Shown one piece after another: positions 12,601-23,972 of a stretch of DNA of 64,000 nt. Each line of letters starts with the position of its first letter. The first letter of the stretch is position 1. The position numbers and the translations under genes are program-made. The stretch lies in NCBI GenBank assembly GCA_946800325.1, contig OX326961.1:52282793-52346792 (forward strand). Direction: 5' to 3'. This DNA comes from Luzula sylvatica (Eukaryota; Streptophyta; Magnoliopsida; Poales; Juncaceae). Under the pieces are notes generated by a model that was given only the letters and a program-made list of their open reading frames with translations, searched no databases and was not told the origin of the DNA.

Positions 12601-13309
12601 GGGTTTGATGAGTGGGCTTTCGGCGTGTTTTAATGTGTCGTTGTGTTAAAGGCCCGAGCAATCAATAAAATTTATAATCTATGTTTGTACAGTAGCAAAT
12701 GTATAGATTCGTTCCACGAGGAGTATATGCGTCAAATAATGAATAAAATTCAGATCTTTAAAATAATTATTTCGAAGTTTCCAAAATTAATGAAAATTTG
12801 TGTAGAGATAGGTCTGAATATTATCAAATTTATCCTAAAATTTCAAACAATTTGGACAACGGAATAAAAAGTTATTAATGAATTACAATCAGGTCTCTGA
12901 AAAACAGTCCCTGGAAACAGCAGGTTTTTTAGTTTAAGTGACAGTTTTCAAAGACTCATATCAATTCAAATATTTCATGAAATTCAACGATTCAAAAAGT
13001 TCCCGAAACTAGAAATCAATATCTACGCAATGAAAGAAAGAGTTATTACTTTGATTAGGGATTTCAATTGCGAATGTTTGATGAGTTAATTAAGGACTGT
13101 AATGTGAGTGAAAAGAGAACAAAAATATCACACAAAGAGAGACAAAGATTGAAGGCAAGAAACAAGATATAGAACAAAGAAAAAGATTCAATCACAACCT
13201 TAAACTATCATTCAACATACAAGAAATTCAAGATAGAAAAGAATACACCTAGATTGAGTAAAGAAACGCATCAAGAAGAGCCTCCTTTTCCTCGCTAGTG
13301 TTGTCGCTC

Positions 13310-13595
13310 GATTGACCACCGAAAGGGGAATTCTCCGAGTCACGGCAAGCTTGCTTCGTTGGTCACCGAAGGGAAGAAATCTCAAGTCACGGGCTAATTC
13401 GATGAAGGGTCACCAAAAGGAAAGACTCCGAGTCATGGTTGACACCTTCTTCAAGCTCCGAAAAAGAAAACCTCCGAGTCACGGTCTCAACGCAACTTTG
13501 CAAACCCCGAAAGAAGGTAATCCCCGAGTCACGGTTTAGTCTCGAAAAGGGTCGATTCGCCGAAAGGAAGGATATCCAAGTCACGGTCGAATCTC
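13310..13595. repeat. Degenerate tandem CCGAGTCACGG motif inside the LTR
   Basis: A motif CCGAGTCACGG with small changes recurs about six times at 40-60 bp spacing, joined by purine-rich linkers of the type CGAAAGGAA. It breaks translation into unconvincing frames on both strands. Confidence 0.65.
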
Positions 13596-13730
13596 CCGAA
13601 CAATTGAGTAGGATCTTGAATGGTTCTTGATGTTCTTGACGGTTCTTGGAAGTTCTTGAGAGGGAGAGAGAAGAGAGAGAGAATAAAACTGCTCCAAGGA
13701 GCGTAACTCTGCCCATAGGCCTTGAGGTCT

Positions 13731-13740
13731 TATTTATAGT
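13731..13740 (-). promoter_or_regulatory. TATA box of the solo LTR
   Basis: CTATAAATA on the minus strand, followed about 60-70 bp downstream by a CT-rich leader. Position and orientation agree with the LTR reading TG...CA on the minus strand. Confidence 0.55.
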
Positions 13741-14146
13741 GTCATTGGGGCTTTTCCATTGGCCGAGAGATGGGTGAGAGGATTGAGGGTAGTTGGGGGT
13801 GGTAGGTGAGGTAGGTGGGGCTGTAGAGTGGCAATTGTGTGAGTGATTTTCGAGTAGAGTTTGGTGCAATCTCTTATGTTGATGATTATTTGCCTTCTCC
13901 TTCACACGTGTACCGAATTGGTCGGTATGATATATTGATTTTAACGGCGCGAGGAGACGAAGGCAACTACACTCTTGGATTGCCGAGAATTTCCACCTAA
14001 AATCTGTAATTAAGCAATAAAACACACTTAGTGAAGAAATATTCTTGTTATCTCAAATATGAACAATTGTATATATAAAATTGTGATTCAAAAGGGCTAA
14101 AATCCCCAAATTAGATATCAAAAGGTGCTTTATTTTCCTCTTATCA

Positions 14147-14600
14147 GGGTTTCTTTTCCTTTTTGAATATATCAATAAAATCTAATCTGCAGCAGACCAT
14201 TATATATATTTTTCATGCCAAATCGATGAAGTCTCTGGTACTTATAATGTTTTGTGTGTTCTGTTCTTCCCATGCCAATATTATGTTCTACACATATACG
14301 AAGTGTTATCATTCAATAAACTAAAGTAGTTTTGATGATATAATGAAAGCATACCCTCATGGAGATATGAAAAGTGAAAACTACTATATAAACAACTAAT
14401 CGATTGTGTTATCTTTTTTATCAAAACATTTTATATGAATAACTAATGGCTTTTGGGAATCAATCAACATAAAGATGACTAGTTGAGATATTGGAAGCTA
14501 CCAAAATAAAATTCAGTTACAACACCTATTAAATATCAAATAATAATTAAAAGAAAATAATATTTGAACAATTCTTTGAGTTGTGGACTTATATTTGCAT
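14147..14600 (-). repeat. Inverted copy of dispersed block R
   Basis: Nearly identical in reverse complement to 45480-45810 and 60690-60975, and direct to 16255-16665 and 33240-33650. The block is AT-rich, non-coding, and occurs at both ends of the modules. Confidence 0.7.
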
Positions 14601-14856
14601 TTAATCTTCTAGTACGCTTCCTCTCACTGTTCATTTGGCGTCTTTTATTGAATTGCAAAATTTGTAAATAAATCCAGAAGTTTATTGTTTAACACAAAGG
14701 TCCTCGGGTCATGACAGAAGAACTTGATTTAATCTTCTAGTACGCTTCCTCTCACTGTTCATTTGGCGTCTTTTATTGAATTGCAAAATTTGTAAATAAA
14801 TACAGAAGTTTATTGTTTAACACAAAGGTCCTCGGGTCATGACAGAAGAACTTGAG
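14601..14856. repeat. 128-bp tandem duplication
   Basis: 14601-14728 is repeated at 14729-14856 with one or two changes. It includes the start of the gag-fragment sequence; sister copies at 45350-45450 and 59830-59950 have it once, so the duplication is local and recent. Confidence 0.85.
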
Positions 14857-15074
14857 TAAGAGCAGATTATGTGAGAGAGCTGAGAAACCACCCCAAAATC
14901 AACTGAAGTAGAATCAGAAAGGGATTTATTTTGAACATACGGTTGAGGGTCCTCAAGAAATTGCAGGAGGTTATGCCCATGGAGAACCGAAAGAATTTTT
15001 GATTTCCATAGTAAGAAGTTCAATTTGCCGAGTTTAATTGGTACGGGATGTGTGAATAATAATGTACGTTGCAT
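14817..15074 (-). pseudogene. Copia-type gag N-terminal fragment
   Basis: An open frame of 85 codons reads PVPIKLGKLNFLLWKS and then VLHGHNLLQFL, the start of a plant Ty1/copia gag (the conserved L-W-K pattern before a short LxGxxLxxFL stretch). It ends after the sequence SYSSSSVMTRGPLC, far short of a full gag, with no CCHC knuckle, protease, integrase or reverse transcriptase. Paralogues lie at 45121-45366 and 59561-59851 in the opposite orientation. The 128-bp tandem duplication overlaps its 3' end. It is a fragment carried by the repeat, not an active element. Confidence 0.6.
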
Positions 15075-15794
15075 CGTGTTTTGTTGGTTCTGGTTGAAAA
15101 TTATAAAATCAATATATCAATTTTTTGTGTGTTGTGTTTGTTTAAAATTAAGCACAAACAAGAAGAAAGAGGGAAGAAAATAAAATCCCGAACGACACAA
15201 TACAATAATCACTATATTCGTTATATAATAGACGGTGAGTGCAATGTCAAAAGAGAAGTTACAATACAAAAAATTAATAATATACTAAATATTATATAAT
15301 TATTTTTTCGTCTTTAATATTGCTCGGTTATTATAGTTACATCCATTATTATATTCATAATAGTGTTTTGTTTCTTATTCAATGTTGTCTTTTTTTTCTT
15401 TATCTGTTACCAACTAATATTTAAACAAATAAAACAAGCATATCAATTAAGGGTAGTGATATCGACAGGAAATTATTTTATTTGCTACAGGAAAATTAAT
15501 TTAAAATGACCGATTTACCCTTATTTAATGATTGCTTGTTATTTGGAAAGTGCAATATTATGTGTCAAGTGAAGATTTACATGATGTATTATTGGAATGT
15601 TGTGATTTTATTTTATCTAAACTCGTGGCATTGAATTGTATCAACCTTGATTTATAACATAATCTGAAAATATATAATCGGGCATAAACTAATTTGTATG
15701 TTCTTTAAAATGATTGGAAAACATTATTTGAAAATTACAATCTGAAAATACTTAATAAACTCAATTGTTCAGTGAGCTACAAAAAGTATTCCAG
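15075..15794. repeat. Dispersed spacer repeat (inverted copy)
   Basis: From 15100 to about 15450 this is the reverse complement of 44700-45070 and related to 46790-47130 and 61970-62150. AT-rich, no coding sequence. 15450-15794 shows nothing recognisable. Confidence 0.6.
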
Positions 15795-16253
15795 TTAAAT
15801 AAAAAAATCAAAGTCATGACCACTATTTAAATCAATAAAACTAGGAGAATTATTTGGAATAGTAACTTCGCTAGGAGTGCATTGTAAAGATGTTTCGACA
15901 ATTTCGAATTGCGACGGATCTCGTCTGGTAGAACTCGAAGCTTTTCTCTTGTTTGACCCTTTGGTGCGCCCCTTGTGAGGCCTCGAGACTGGTTCGAACA
16001 CCACGTCAGATTGATTAATGAGCTCGGCAATTATTTCGTCTGCCGTATCTCTTTGGTTAAGAGGCCACTCTTGGTACTTCGTGCGAAAATCATCAAGCAT
16101 CTCAACAATTCCACCACCTGCATCATTTGATGTGTTTGGAGTAATCAATTCTCGATTGTCCATCCTCCAATTGGCATGTACTTGATCAAGCGAAATCACA
16201 AAATTTTTACAGTTACTCATTTGATGACCACATGGAAGACCCATTGTAGTCAT
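15795..16253 (-). pseudogene. MULE transposase C-terminal fragment
   Basis: A 152-codon frame contains GLPCGHQ, which matches the end of the SWIM-type zinc finger of plant Mutator-like transposases, then a HANWRM stretch, EWPLNQRD, SDVVFEPVSRP, KGRTKGSNKRKASSSTRRDP and SQFEIVE. The order is that of the C-terminus of OTU/PMD-type MULE transposases, where a basic KGR-type tail follows the SWIM finger. The catalytic DDE region and the first SWIM cysteine ligands are missing: similarity stops at the ATG, where block R begins. It is a truncated remnant and probably not expressed. A FAR1-related origin is a less likely alternative. Confidence 0.6.
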
Positions 16254-16254
16254 A

Positions 16255-16675
16255 AATTGGGAACAATATTATGTTCCCAATTTATATCTTTCTCATGTCA
16301 AATCGATGAAGTTTCTAGTATTGTAACGCTTTGTATGTTCTTCCCATGCCAATATTATGTTCTACACATATACGAAGTATGATCATTCAATAAACTAAAT
16401 TAATTTTGATGATATAACGAAGCATACACCCATGGAGTTAAGAAAACTACTATATAAACAACTATTCGATTGTATTTCTTTCTGTCAAAACATATTTATA
16501 TGAATAACTAATGGATCTTCCGAATCAATCAATATAAAATTGAGATATTGGAAGCAACCAAAATAACTATCAAATAATGATTAAAAGAAAATAATATTTG
16601 AACCATTATAGGAGTGGTGGATTTTTCGAATATAATATACAAGAAAGGACGCCTCCCATTTAGAAGTGTATAGAA
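16255..16675 (-). repeat. Block R, inverted, left arm of module 1
   Basis: Close to 33300-33715 in direct orientation and to 26545-26990, 45480-45810, 48000-48260 and 60690-60975 in reverse complement. AT-rich, non-coding. Confidence 0.75.
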
Positions 16676-16677
16676 GA

Positions 16678-16713
16678 ACTCCGCGCTCCAAATATCAGCC
16701 TCTGGTCCTGCAT
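16678..16713 (-). pseudogene. CDPK kinase-domain fragment
   Basis: Minus-strand translation gives AGPEADIWSAE, the kinase subdomain IX signature of calcium-dependent protein kinases (GPEADIWSAGVIL). Only about 11 codons survive before the sequence changes to inverted CAF1 3' flank. The same fragment occurs at 33716-33753, 26460-26540 and 47870-47971. Confidence 0.6.
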
Positions 16714-16714
16714 T

Positions 16715-17580
16715 CTGTTCGGGGGTGCATACGAATTAATTTTGTCAGAGTAGAAAGGAAAACGGTGTAGTTGGGGAGGTTTAGGGTTTAGGTTTCCAAT
16801 GGTTTGTGTTGTGTTTATGTAGTATTTTATGAGTTTTATTATCTTTTGTTTACCAGGATGGATAGATTGTAAAAAAATTAATATCTGGAGTTTTCTTCAA
16901 CGATTTGAATGATTTTTGGTAAATTATCATGTTGCATATTGCACACCAAAAAAAAAAACTCGAATAAAGCAGGGGCCTTTTTACATATTTCACCAGAAAA
17001 AAAGTCTGGTTAACAATGATCTTTTTGCCAAATCTTATTTTGTAAGGATTAGTATGGATTTGAAATTTTTGATTTACGCGGGGACCTTAAAACCTCATTT
17101 TCCCAAAAAATAGTATGGATTTGAAAATTTTATTTTACACAGGGACTTTATTGCAAAATCTCATTTCCGTACGGATTTGTATCCTGCTTAATATTCAATT
17201 TTGACATAAACAAATTATATGAGAAAAATGAAAGAAATTACAGTTTGGTTTATTGATATTGATTTTGAGTAAATTTGGCAAAGCTTGCATTTTTAGAAAA
17301 TTTGAAATTTCAAATTGCTCCTTAGCCAAAGGGACAATTTCATGTTTTTTTAAATTCTCAAAGTATCACGTATCTCCCTATAACAGAGAAAATATCAAGA
17401 ATACCCCTTCAAAAATAAATATAATGTTCACACTCACAAAACATCAGAAATGCCATATACTGTACTTTATTGATATTTAATCACAATTTCACATTATGAT
17501 TTTCTTGAATTCTAAAGAATATAGCGGCCTTTTCTGCAGGGGCCTCTTAGCAATATTAGTACAATGCAGGGTCTTTTGTG
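16715..17580 (+). repeat. Inverted copy of CAF1 3' end and downstream flank
   Basis: On the plus strand this begins with the last few CAF1 codons (a corrupted form of LFGLHTN) and continues through the CAF1 3' flank. It is the reverse complement of parts of 20480-22390 on the far side of the zinc-finger gene, so the gene lies in the loop of a large imperfect inverted repeat. Module 2 has the same arrangement. Confidence 0.75.
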
Positions 17581-17765
17581 TAAGTATACCTCAAATTAAA
17601 AAATTGGACAAATAACATTCATCCATTGTTGTATTTATTTCCTTCAAATATTTACATAATGCCGCAATTACACGCAACCATGCATCACTTTAAATTGAGT
17701 TTATTATATCTATTTACAAAGCAATAAAAAAGATATAGATTTTATGATACAAAACTTCAAAATAA

Positions 17766-18667
17766 TTAACCCCACTCAATAAATGGAAGGTCATGAAACC
17801 CCAACCCTCCCTCTCCGAGGGGTTGAAGAGATGGGGGTAAATTGCCCCAATTTGATGCTTCGTTTCTCTGCATTTCTCCTACAAAATATACATATTAACC
17901 ATGTTTAATTACAAAATTAATCAAACTAACTGGGCACCGAAAATTGGGGGGGCAAATCCAACGGAGCATAATAATAAATAAAATACCTGGCAAAGAGGGG
18001 TTTTGTAATGGTTGATTGCCAAAAAAAATTGGAGCGTGATTAGTCTCTCCAAAACTTAACCCTAAATTCCCAAAAAAATAATTACAGTTTCACACATGCT
18101 GGTACGAACACAAAGTATATATTATGGATTACTCGAGTTATTTGTATTACCAGGTGCAGCTTGTATTGGATTAACGATCCCAATTTTTGGATGAAAATAT
18201 CTGCATGCATCCCCAAATTTGCATGTTCGCTAGTAACATATGACATTAATCTCGATTCAACAAGATTATTAATTTTTTTACATCTAAACCGAAAGATTTC
18301 TCAAGTAATTTAGTATTACCTATGAAGACAAGATTAAGAATATAAACCCAAAACAGAATAAAAAGGAAAAGGAAAGAGAGAAACAAAAGGTTTATTTACC
18401 GTGCGAACAAAGTGTTGACATACAGGTTTGGTCGTGCTTCCGTCTGGCTGAATAAGCGACCCATGCTGCTCTGCGACTATACATGATCAACGCACATAAG
18501 GTGTTTGTAGAAATGCCTCAAAGAAAAAAAGGAACAGTTATACCTCTGAAGGAGTTGTACCAGAGTTGGCGATTGCGGAGGTGAGAAGACCCTTGGAGGT
18601 GACGCTTCCTCGCCGCCGGCGTGTCTTGAAATTCCTTGTCACAGTACTCGCACTGGTACAACGGCAT
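17766..18667 (-). CDS. U1-type/CCCH zinc-finger protein, U11/U12-20K-like, copy 1 (intact)
   Basis: Five exons on the minus strand: 18667-18544, 18476-18400, 18229-18151, 18061-17987 and 17878-17766. All introns are GT...AG and the joined frame is 155 codons. An N-terminal U1-type zinc finger has C6, C9, H23 and H29 in a MPLYQCEYCDKEFQDTPAAR context; a CCCH finger follows (CX8CX5CX3H, ending CKFGDACRYFHPK) at about residues 60-82; the C-terminus is a G/P/N-rich tail ending PFIEWG. This architecture is that of the plant homologue of ZMAT5, the 20-kDa protein of the minor-spliceosome U11/U12 snRNP, thus a nuclear RNA-binding role by inference. No lesion is visible. Two paralogues share the exon structure. 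The next gene upstream is a CAF1 pseudogene about 3.7 kb away on the same strand; there is no operon-like link. Confidence 0.85.
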
Positions 18668-20480
18668 CTCTCTCGCGATTGACGGAAGTGTAATTTGAGT
18701 TTTTAGTTAGGGATCCCGGATCAATATCATACAGATTTAGATTCGTAGTGGGCATTTGGGTTAGCAATTTAATTATTTGGGTCCACATTAACATTTAGTA
18801 ACCTAAATATTTAAAACTATCATTTTGGTTTACACGTACAATCTATAAATTAAGCAAATTAACCCATTTATAACTACAGGATGTTCGATTCATGTTTTGA
18901 ATTAAAAATTAATAATTAATAATTAATATTTCTGGACGTTTATCCTAATTTGTTGTATTATCATTATTCTGTTTGTAGTAGTACAAATAATTTCATTTAA
19001 GATGTTTCAAGATCATATTTCATTATAATTTGGATTTTTTTTCTATTTTATGGGTATTTTTTTTTGGAATATTAAACCATAAAAATAAAGGCGTTTATTA
19101 TATACAAATATACAGTGTTCAATAAATAAAGGTGTTTTAAATAGAGTTGTTGCTGTTCGTATTATTTAATTGATTGATGTATAATACTAATGAAAATGTA
19201 TGCATCGATCAATCATAATAATTACAATAATTATTTTGGCATCTCATTCTAATGAATGAAATTTCTTTACGTACAATATTTCAAGACATAAAATCCATAC
19301 TAAACAGCTTTAAAATATCATTTTGTTTTCAAAAATTATAATGAATGAAATTTCCATTATAACATGCTTTCAAGAATGAAAATATGAGCTACATAATACG
19401 TGGGATAAATTTAGCAAAATTATATCAGATATTTGAGGATAATCAAAAGAAATTATTTCTTTCTTTCATGGCATGTTTAATTTGAATAAGAACATGCGAA
19501 ATAACTTATTGGTATGAACTTGAGCATTTTATTTTGTTTAGAAGGTCGGATATACCTTTCAAGTATTTTATTTGTAAATAAATAAATATAGTGTTATTTT
19601 TTGCGAAGAAGTAATATGAAGAATCTGAGATTGGACCTATGGAAAATTACTTCTCTTTATATTTTTTTTACATCTTGTAATTCCAAATTCTAAATAGTTC
19701 GAGGTTACAATGAAATTTTGTGGACTTCACCGAAATATTTATTTATATTAACATTAAAATAAAATAAAAATGTCATATCAATTGGTTGTCAAGTCATAAG
19801 TTGAAATTACCTTAAATACTCATTCATATTTCGCGAACAATACATATTGAATTGAGATATTTCATATTTAACCTATCATTCAATCATAAATACACTTGAA
19901 AAATTACCTTAAATATTCATTGATTGATAATTAATCAAAATACCATTGAAAATGAATCTATCACAAGAAAAAAGAAGTGCTATAGAACTTCCCAAATTGA
20001 AATATCCAAATCATTAATTAAAATATCAAACAATGTACGAATAGGTTAAAATTAAGATTTAAAAATCATAACATGGTATAAAAAATTGTAGGGAAAAGTT
20101 ATATGAGGATATACATCACTACTCTTAAGATAAAGCCAACCAAAATACATTCAATTATATTTTATAATATGTATTTATAATTTTTTTAATAAATAATACA
20201 TTATTTTATTTTATAATTATAATGTTTCTTGTGGTTCAACGATAAACCGAATAACATTTTATTTTAATTCGATTCAATTTAAATCGGTTTGATATTATTT
20301 GGTTCGGTTTGAACCGAATCGAAACGACTGAAAGAATATTTTTAAATATTATTTCTGAAATAATCGTCATCCATATCTAAAAGTCATATTTCCATGAGTT
20401 TATCATAACATAATATTTTTGTTTAATAAAATTGAAAGAACGGGTGCGTGCAACTATTATGATTCTATGAATTTACAAAT
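18668..20480. other. Upstream flank of zinc-finger gene copy 1
   Basis: Collinear with 35929-37745 of module 2 and partly with module 3. It is AT-rich and non-coding. At about 20230-20330 it contains a run of CGGTTCGGTTT/GAACCGAACCG-type sequence that forms a near-perfect short palindrome in the sister copies (37570-37595, 55139-55162). Confidence 0.6.
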
Positions 20481-22348
20481 CATGAAATTGTCCCTTTTTC
20501 TGACGAGCAATTTCATATTATCCTTCCAAAACTGAAATTTGATATTTTGTTTTCTAAAATGCAACTTTGTCAAATTTACCCAAATCTTTAACAGTATTTT
20601 TAAAACAAATGTAACCGTGTTTGGTATCACCAAAATGTATATTATCACATCACCAAAAAGGGTTTGCATGAAGGTCCCTGTGAAAATCCCCACCATATTC
20701 TTGAGAAATCCAAGAAATAGCATTTACAACTGCAGTATGACAAATATTACTGCAAAATAAGAGAAATATCACAAATGCCCCTCATTTCCTAATTTTTATA
20801 GAAACTAGCTATAACCCCGCGCAATTGCGCGGGGCACGTTGATTTGTTTTTTTTTTATGATTTGTGCTTTTTCTGTATTTATTTTTCGGCAGCGTTGTAT
20901 TGGCCAGTGATTCGATTTGTGTGGTGTTGTGGAATTTTCAAACTGAGAAGGACCGAAATGTAATTTTTCAAACTAAAAAGGACCAAAATATAAATTAAAA
21001 AGGACCAAAATGTGAATTAAATTTTTTTTTTCGAATTAAAATGTGTAAATAAAAGAGGATCAAGATGTAAATATGAAGTACCAAAATGTAATATTTTAAA
21101 CTTGAAAGGACCAAAACAAAAATAAAAAGGACCAAAATATAGTTTTTTGATTTTTCAACTAAAAAGGACCAAAATGTAATAAAAAAGGACCAATATGTAA
21201 ATTAAAAAAATTCTTACAAAGAGGCCCCTGGACCAAAATGTATTTTTTTAAACTTGGAGGACCAAAATGTAAATAAAAAAAAACCAAAGTGTAATTTTTC
21301 GAAATAAAAAAGACCAAAATGTAAATAAATTTTTTTTTTTTACAAAAAGACCCTTGGTGACGTGGCTCAACCAGGAGCCAGGAAAAAGTATAGAATTATA
21401 CTAATTAAAATGCCGCTCATTACAGTTAGGATAAATACAAGGATACTAAACTAATCCCCATGAACATGACATTTTGCAATAAGGTCCCTGTGTAAATTGA
21501 AAATTTGAAATTCGTACTAATCCTTATAAATTGAGATTTGGCAAAGAAGTCCCTGATTAAAATAAAACTGATCATAATTAATCATAAATTATTTTTTGTG
21601 AAATTTTCTTAAAGGCCTCAGCTTTATTTGAGTTATATTTTTCATATGAAATATGCAAAAAGGCCCTTTCTTTATTCGAGTTATTTTCTTAAAGGCCTCT
21701 GCTTGATCCAATTTATTTTTATTTATATTAAAATTGAATACTAAGCAGCTCGAAAGTAAGGATAAATGCAAGGATACAAATCCATATAAAATGCGATTTT
21801 GCGATAAGGTCCCTGTGAAGTAAAATTTCAAATCCATACTAATCTTTGTGAAAATTAGATTTTGCAATAAGGTCCTTGTGTGAAGTAAATTTTTCAAATC
21901 CATACTGATCCTTGTGAAATGAGATTTTGCAGTGAGGTCCCTGTGTAAAGCAAAAATTTCGAATCCACGCTAATCCTTACAAAAATAAGATTTGACAAAA
22001 AAGACCCTGTATAAAGAAAACCGAACATAATTAACCAGACATTATTTTTAGTGAAATATGCAAAAAGGTCCCTGCTTTATTCGAGTTATTCTTTCTTTCT
22101 TTTTCTTTTTTTTTTTTTTTTTTTTGAATATACAAATTGCAATACGATAATTACCCAGAATTCATTGTAATCATTAAAGAAAAACCAAATTTTGTATTAA
22201 TTAACCAGATATTACTTTTTTACAATCTTCCTACCTAGTAAACAAAAGATAATAAAACTCACATAAAATACTACATAAACAAAAACCATTCGAAACCTAA
22301 ACCCTAAACCTCCTCAACTAGACCATTTTCCTTTCTACTCCAACAAAA
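20481..22348. repeat. CAF1 3' flank, right arm of module 1 inverted repeat
   Basis: Reverse-complement partner of 16715-17580. It is interrupted by a Helitron at 20805-21410. From about 21470 to 21990 it holds four to five degenerate tandem units of about 67 bp built around an AATAAGGTCCCTGTG core, also present at 41440-41780 and 56810-57300. Confidence 0.7.
20805..21410 (-). mobile_element. Non-autonomous Helitron
   Basis: Read on the minus strand, the element ends with the hairpin CCCCGCGCAATTGCGCGGGG followed by TTATAGCTAG and a host T, the Helitron 3' signature (hairpin, then CTAG). Sister modules at 41380-41400 and 56740-56760 lack it, and the comparison places it exactly between host A and T without target duplication. 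A CCACGTCACCA motif lies near its 5' end. The interior is mostly repeats of GGACCAAAATGTAA. No RepHel gene. Confidence 0.85.
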
Positions 22349-23109
22349 TCAATTCGTATGCAATCTGAACAAACACCCGAAAACCTCGCTCCTTCATCAA
22401 TTCGAAAAAATATCTGAACCATTTTCTGGTACACGTGCCAGGTCAGCAAACTGTCAGACCCGGCTTGATGACTCATCCCAATTCTCTCCACATTCAACGC
22501 AGCCCCCACTTTCTCGAGCCCACCATATAGATTTTCGCAGAACTTCATCATGTACTTCAAATCGAGTATGTTCTTACCGAAATACACCTCGAGAAGCGTG
22601 GAAAATCCTTCGATCGAATCTGGTAACCCACTCGGTGCCACTATTTTCATGAGATAGCGAAGTCTGCGGATCCATGGAAAGTGATCCACGTCAAGTTTTT
22701 ATTCGCCAGCAAACCTGACGCCGTCCACATCAGATTTGCAAAATGGCGCGTATCGATGCCCCAAATGCGGTTCTGACGAAAGCCGATTCCTTGAGCGTGT
22801 AGCAACTTGATGGACTCAATCGCGCACGGATCTCGAAGCACGTCGAAGTCGCGGAAATTAAATTCCCACGTAATGGAAATCATGGTTTTTGGGTCGGAGA
22901 GAGTTAATCCGGTTTGGATTATTTTGAGAAGATCGACGTTCTTTTTCAAAATGGAATACCGTTCTTCCGGCGACATGTTCCGAGGATGCGGGTCAGACTT
23001 GTAGACCACTCCGGGAAATTCGGTGTCGAGCGAGACGAATCGGCAATGTCGAGAATAATGTCAAATCATGGCGAACTCGTAATCCGCGTTGAATCTGAGC
23101 GGTCAGCAT
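22349..23109 (-). pseudogene. CAF1: CAF1-type deadenylase, copy 1 (broken)
   Basis: Alignment by eye to the intact copy at 57616-58395 shows the whole gene with at least four lesions. A 17-bp deletion near 23096 lies between two GAATCT repeats, a CGA codon is changed to TGA at 23061-23063, one base is lost near 22656, and one base is lost near 22370, which removes the normal stop. The DTEFPG, TFHGSADFA and HQAGSDS segments can still be read, but in different frames. No functional enzyme can be made. A TATA-like element is kept upstream near 23203-23213. The gene lies upstream of zinc-finger copy 1 on the same strand, as in the other modules. Confidence 0.9.
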
Positions 23110-23361
23110 TTTCTCTCTTCTTTTTTTTTTTTTTTTTTGGATTTTCTGTTTTTTTTTTTTTGTGGTATTTTCTGAGTTTATTCAATCACTGAACTAGTTG
23201 TGTTGTGTGTATATAATGTATAGAGTTAGAGAGAGAAAAGGGTGTAATTTCCTGTTTTAAACATTATTTCTATGTTTAGAGAATGTAAGTATTTCCTTAT
23301 ATAGTATATATACACATAAATAATATTAAAAAAGAAATTGGAGCAACTAAGTATTTCCTTA

Positions 23362-23972
23362 TCTATAATCTCCCTCTCCCATTAAAAGTTGGATACTAAG
23401 AATATGGTGAGGCCACGTCACCAGTACTGTTCACTGCATGTTACTGTTCACTGCGGGGTACTGTTCACTGTCATTTACTGTTTACAACCGGTACTGTTCA
23501 CAATCGGTACTGTTCACGTTACTGTTTAATTAGGTACTGTTCATATTTTACTGTTTTTTTTTTTTTTTTGTTTTTTTTTTTTTTTTTTTTTTACGTATGC
23601 CTTGTATTCTAAATAAAATATTTGAATTTTTCTTTTGGAACATATGATATGTTTTGAGGAGGAAAAAAGTTTGTATTTATTGCATAATACTTGTGAGACT
23701 ATTTAATATCAGATTTTTTTTTTAAATTAACATTTATGAAGATTACTTTTGTTTTGCACTTATAACGTTTTAGATAAAATTATTATTTTATAATCATAAT
23801 AAATTTTGAAAAATCCCAGTGAAGCGCGAGAAATATTTCTATTTTCTTATCAAATAATATATTTCGCAGCGAAATAATATATCAAATAATATATAAAATT
23901 ATTACTTTTGCTTATTATATTATTTCTTATCAAATAATATATCCCGCAGCGAAGCGCGGGCTATTTTCCTAG
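23362..23972 (+). mobile_element. Non-autonomous Helitron A
   Basis: Begins TCTATAATC after a host A and ends with the hairpin CCCGCAGCGAAGCGCGGG followed by CTATTTTCCTAG. Contains a CCACGTCACCAG motif near the 5' end and a minisatellite of about nine TACTGTTCAC-type units (23426-23560). It is followed without any host base by Helitron B. No coding capacity. Confidence 0.8.

Larger units (their letters stand above)
12606..14146 (-). mobile_element. Probable solo LTR of an LTR retrotransposon
   Basis: On the minus strand the 1541-bp element begins TGATAAGAGG and ends CCACTCATCA (TG...CA) and is flanked by the 5-bp duplication GGGTT (12601-12605, 14147-14151). Sister sequences at 33215-33245 and, inverted, near 27020-27040 show the unoccupied site. 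A TATAAATA box and a CT-rich leader on the minus strand near 13650-13740 fit the U3/R part. About 1.1 kb follows downstream, including degenerate repeats of a CCGAGTCACGG motif. No gag or pol is present; a short non-autonomous LTR element is the alternative. Confidence 0.75.

Noticed and set aside
13387..14025. 212-codon open frame on the minus strand
   Set aside because: It runs through the TATA box, CT-rich leader and tandem motif of the LTR; composition is S/T/P/H-rich and low in complexity, and no family is recognised.
20230..20330. CGGTTCGGTTT/GAACCGAACCG run as an operator or protein-binding palindrome
   Set aside because: It is part of a diverged repeat present in all three modules; no evidence of regulatory use.
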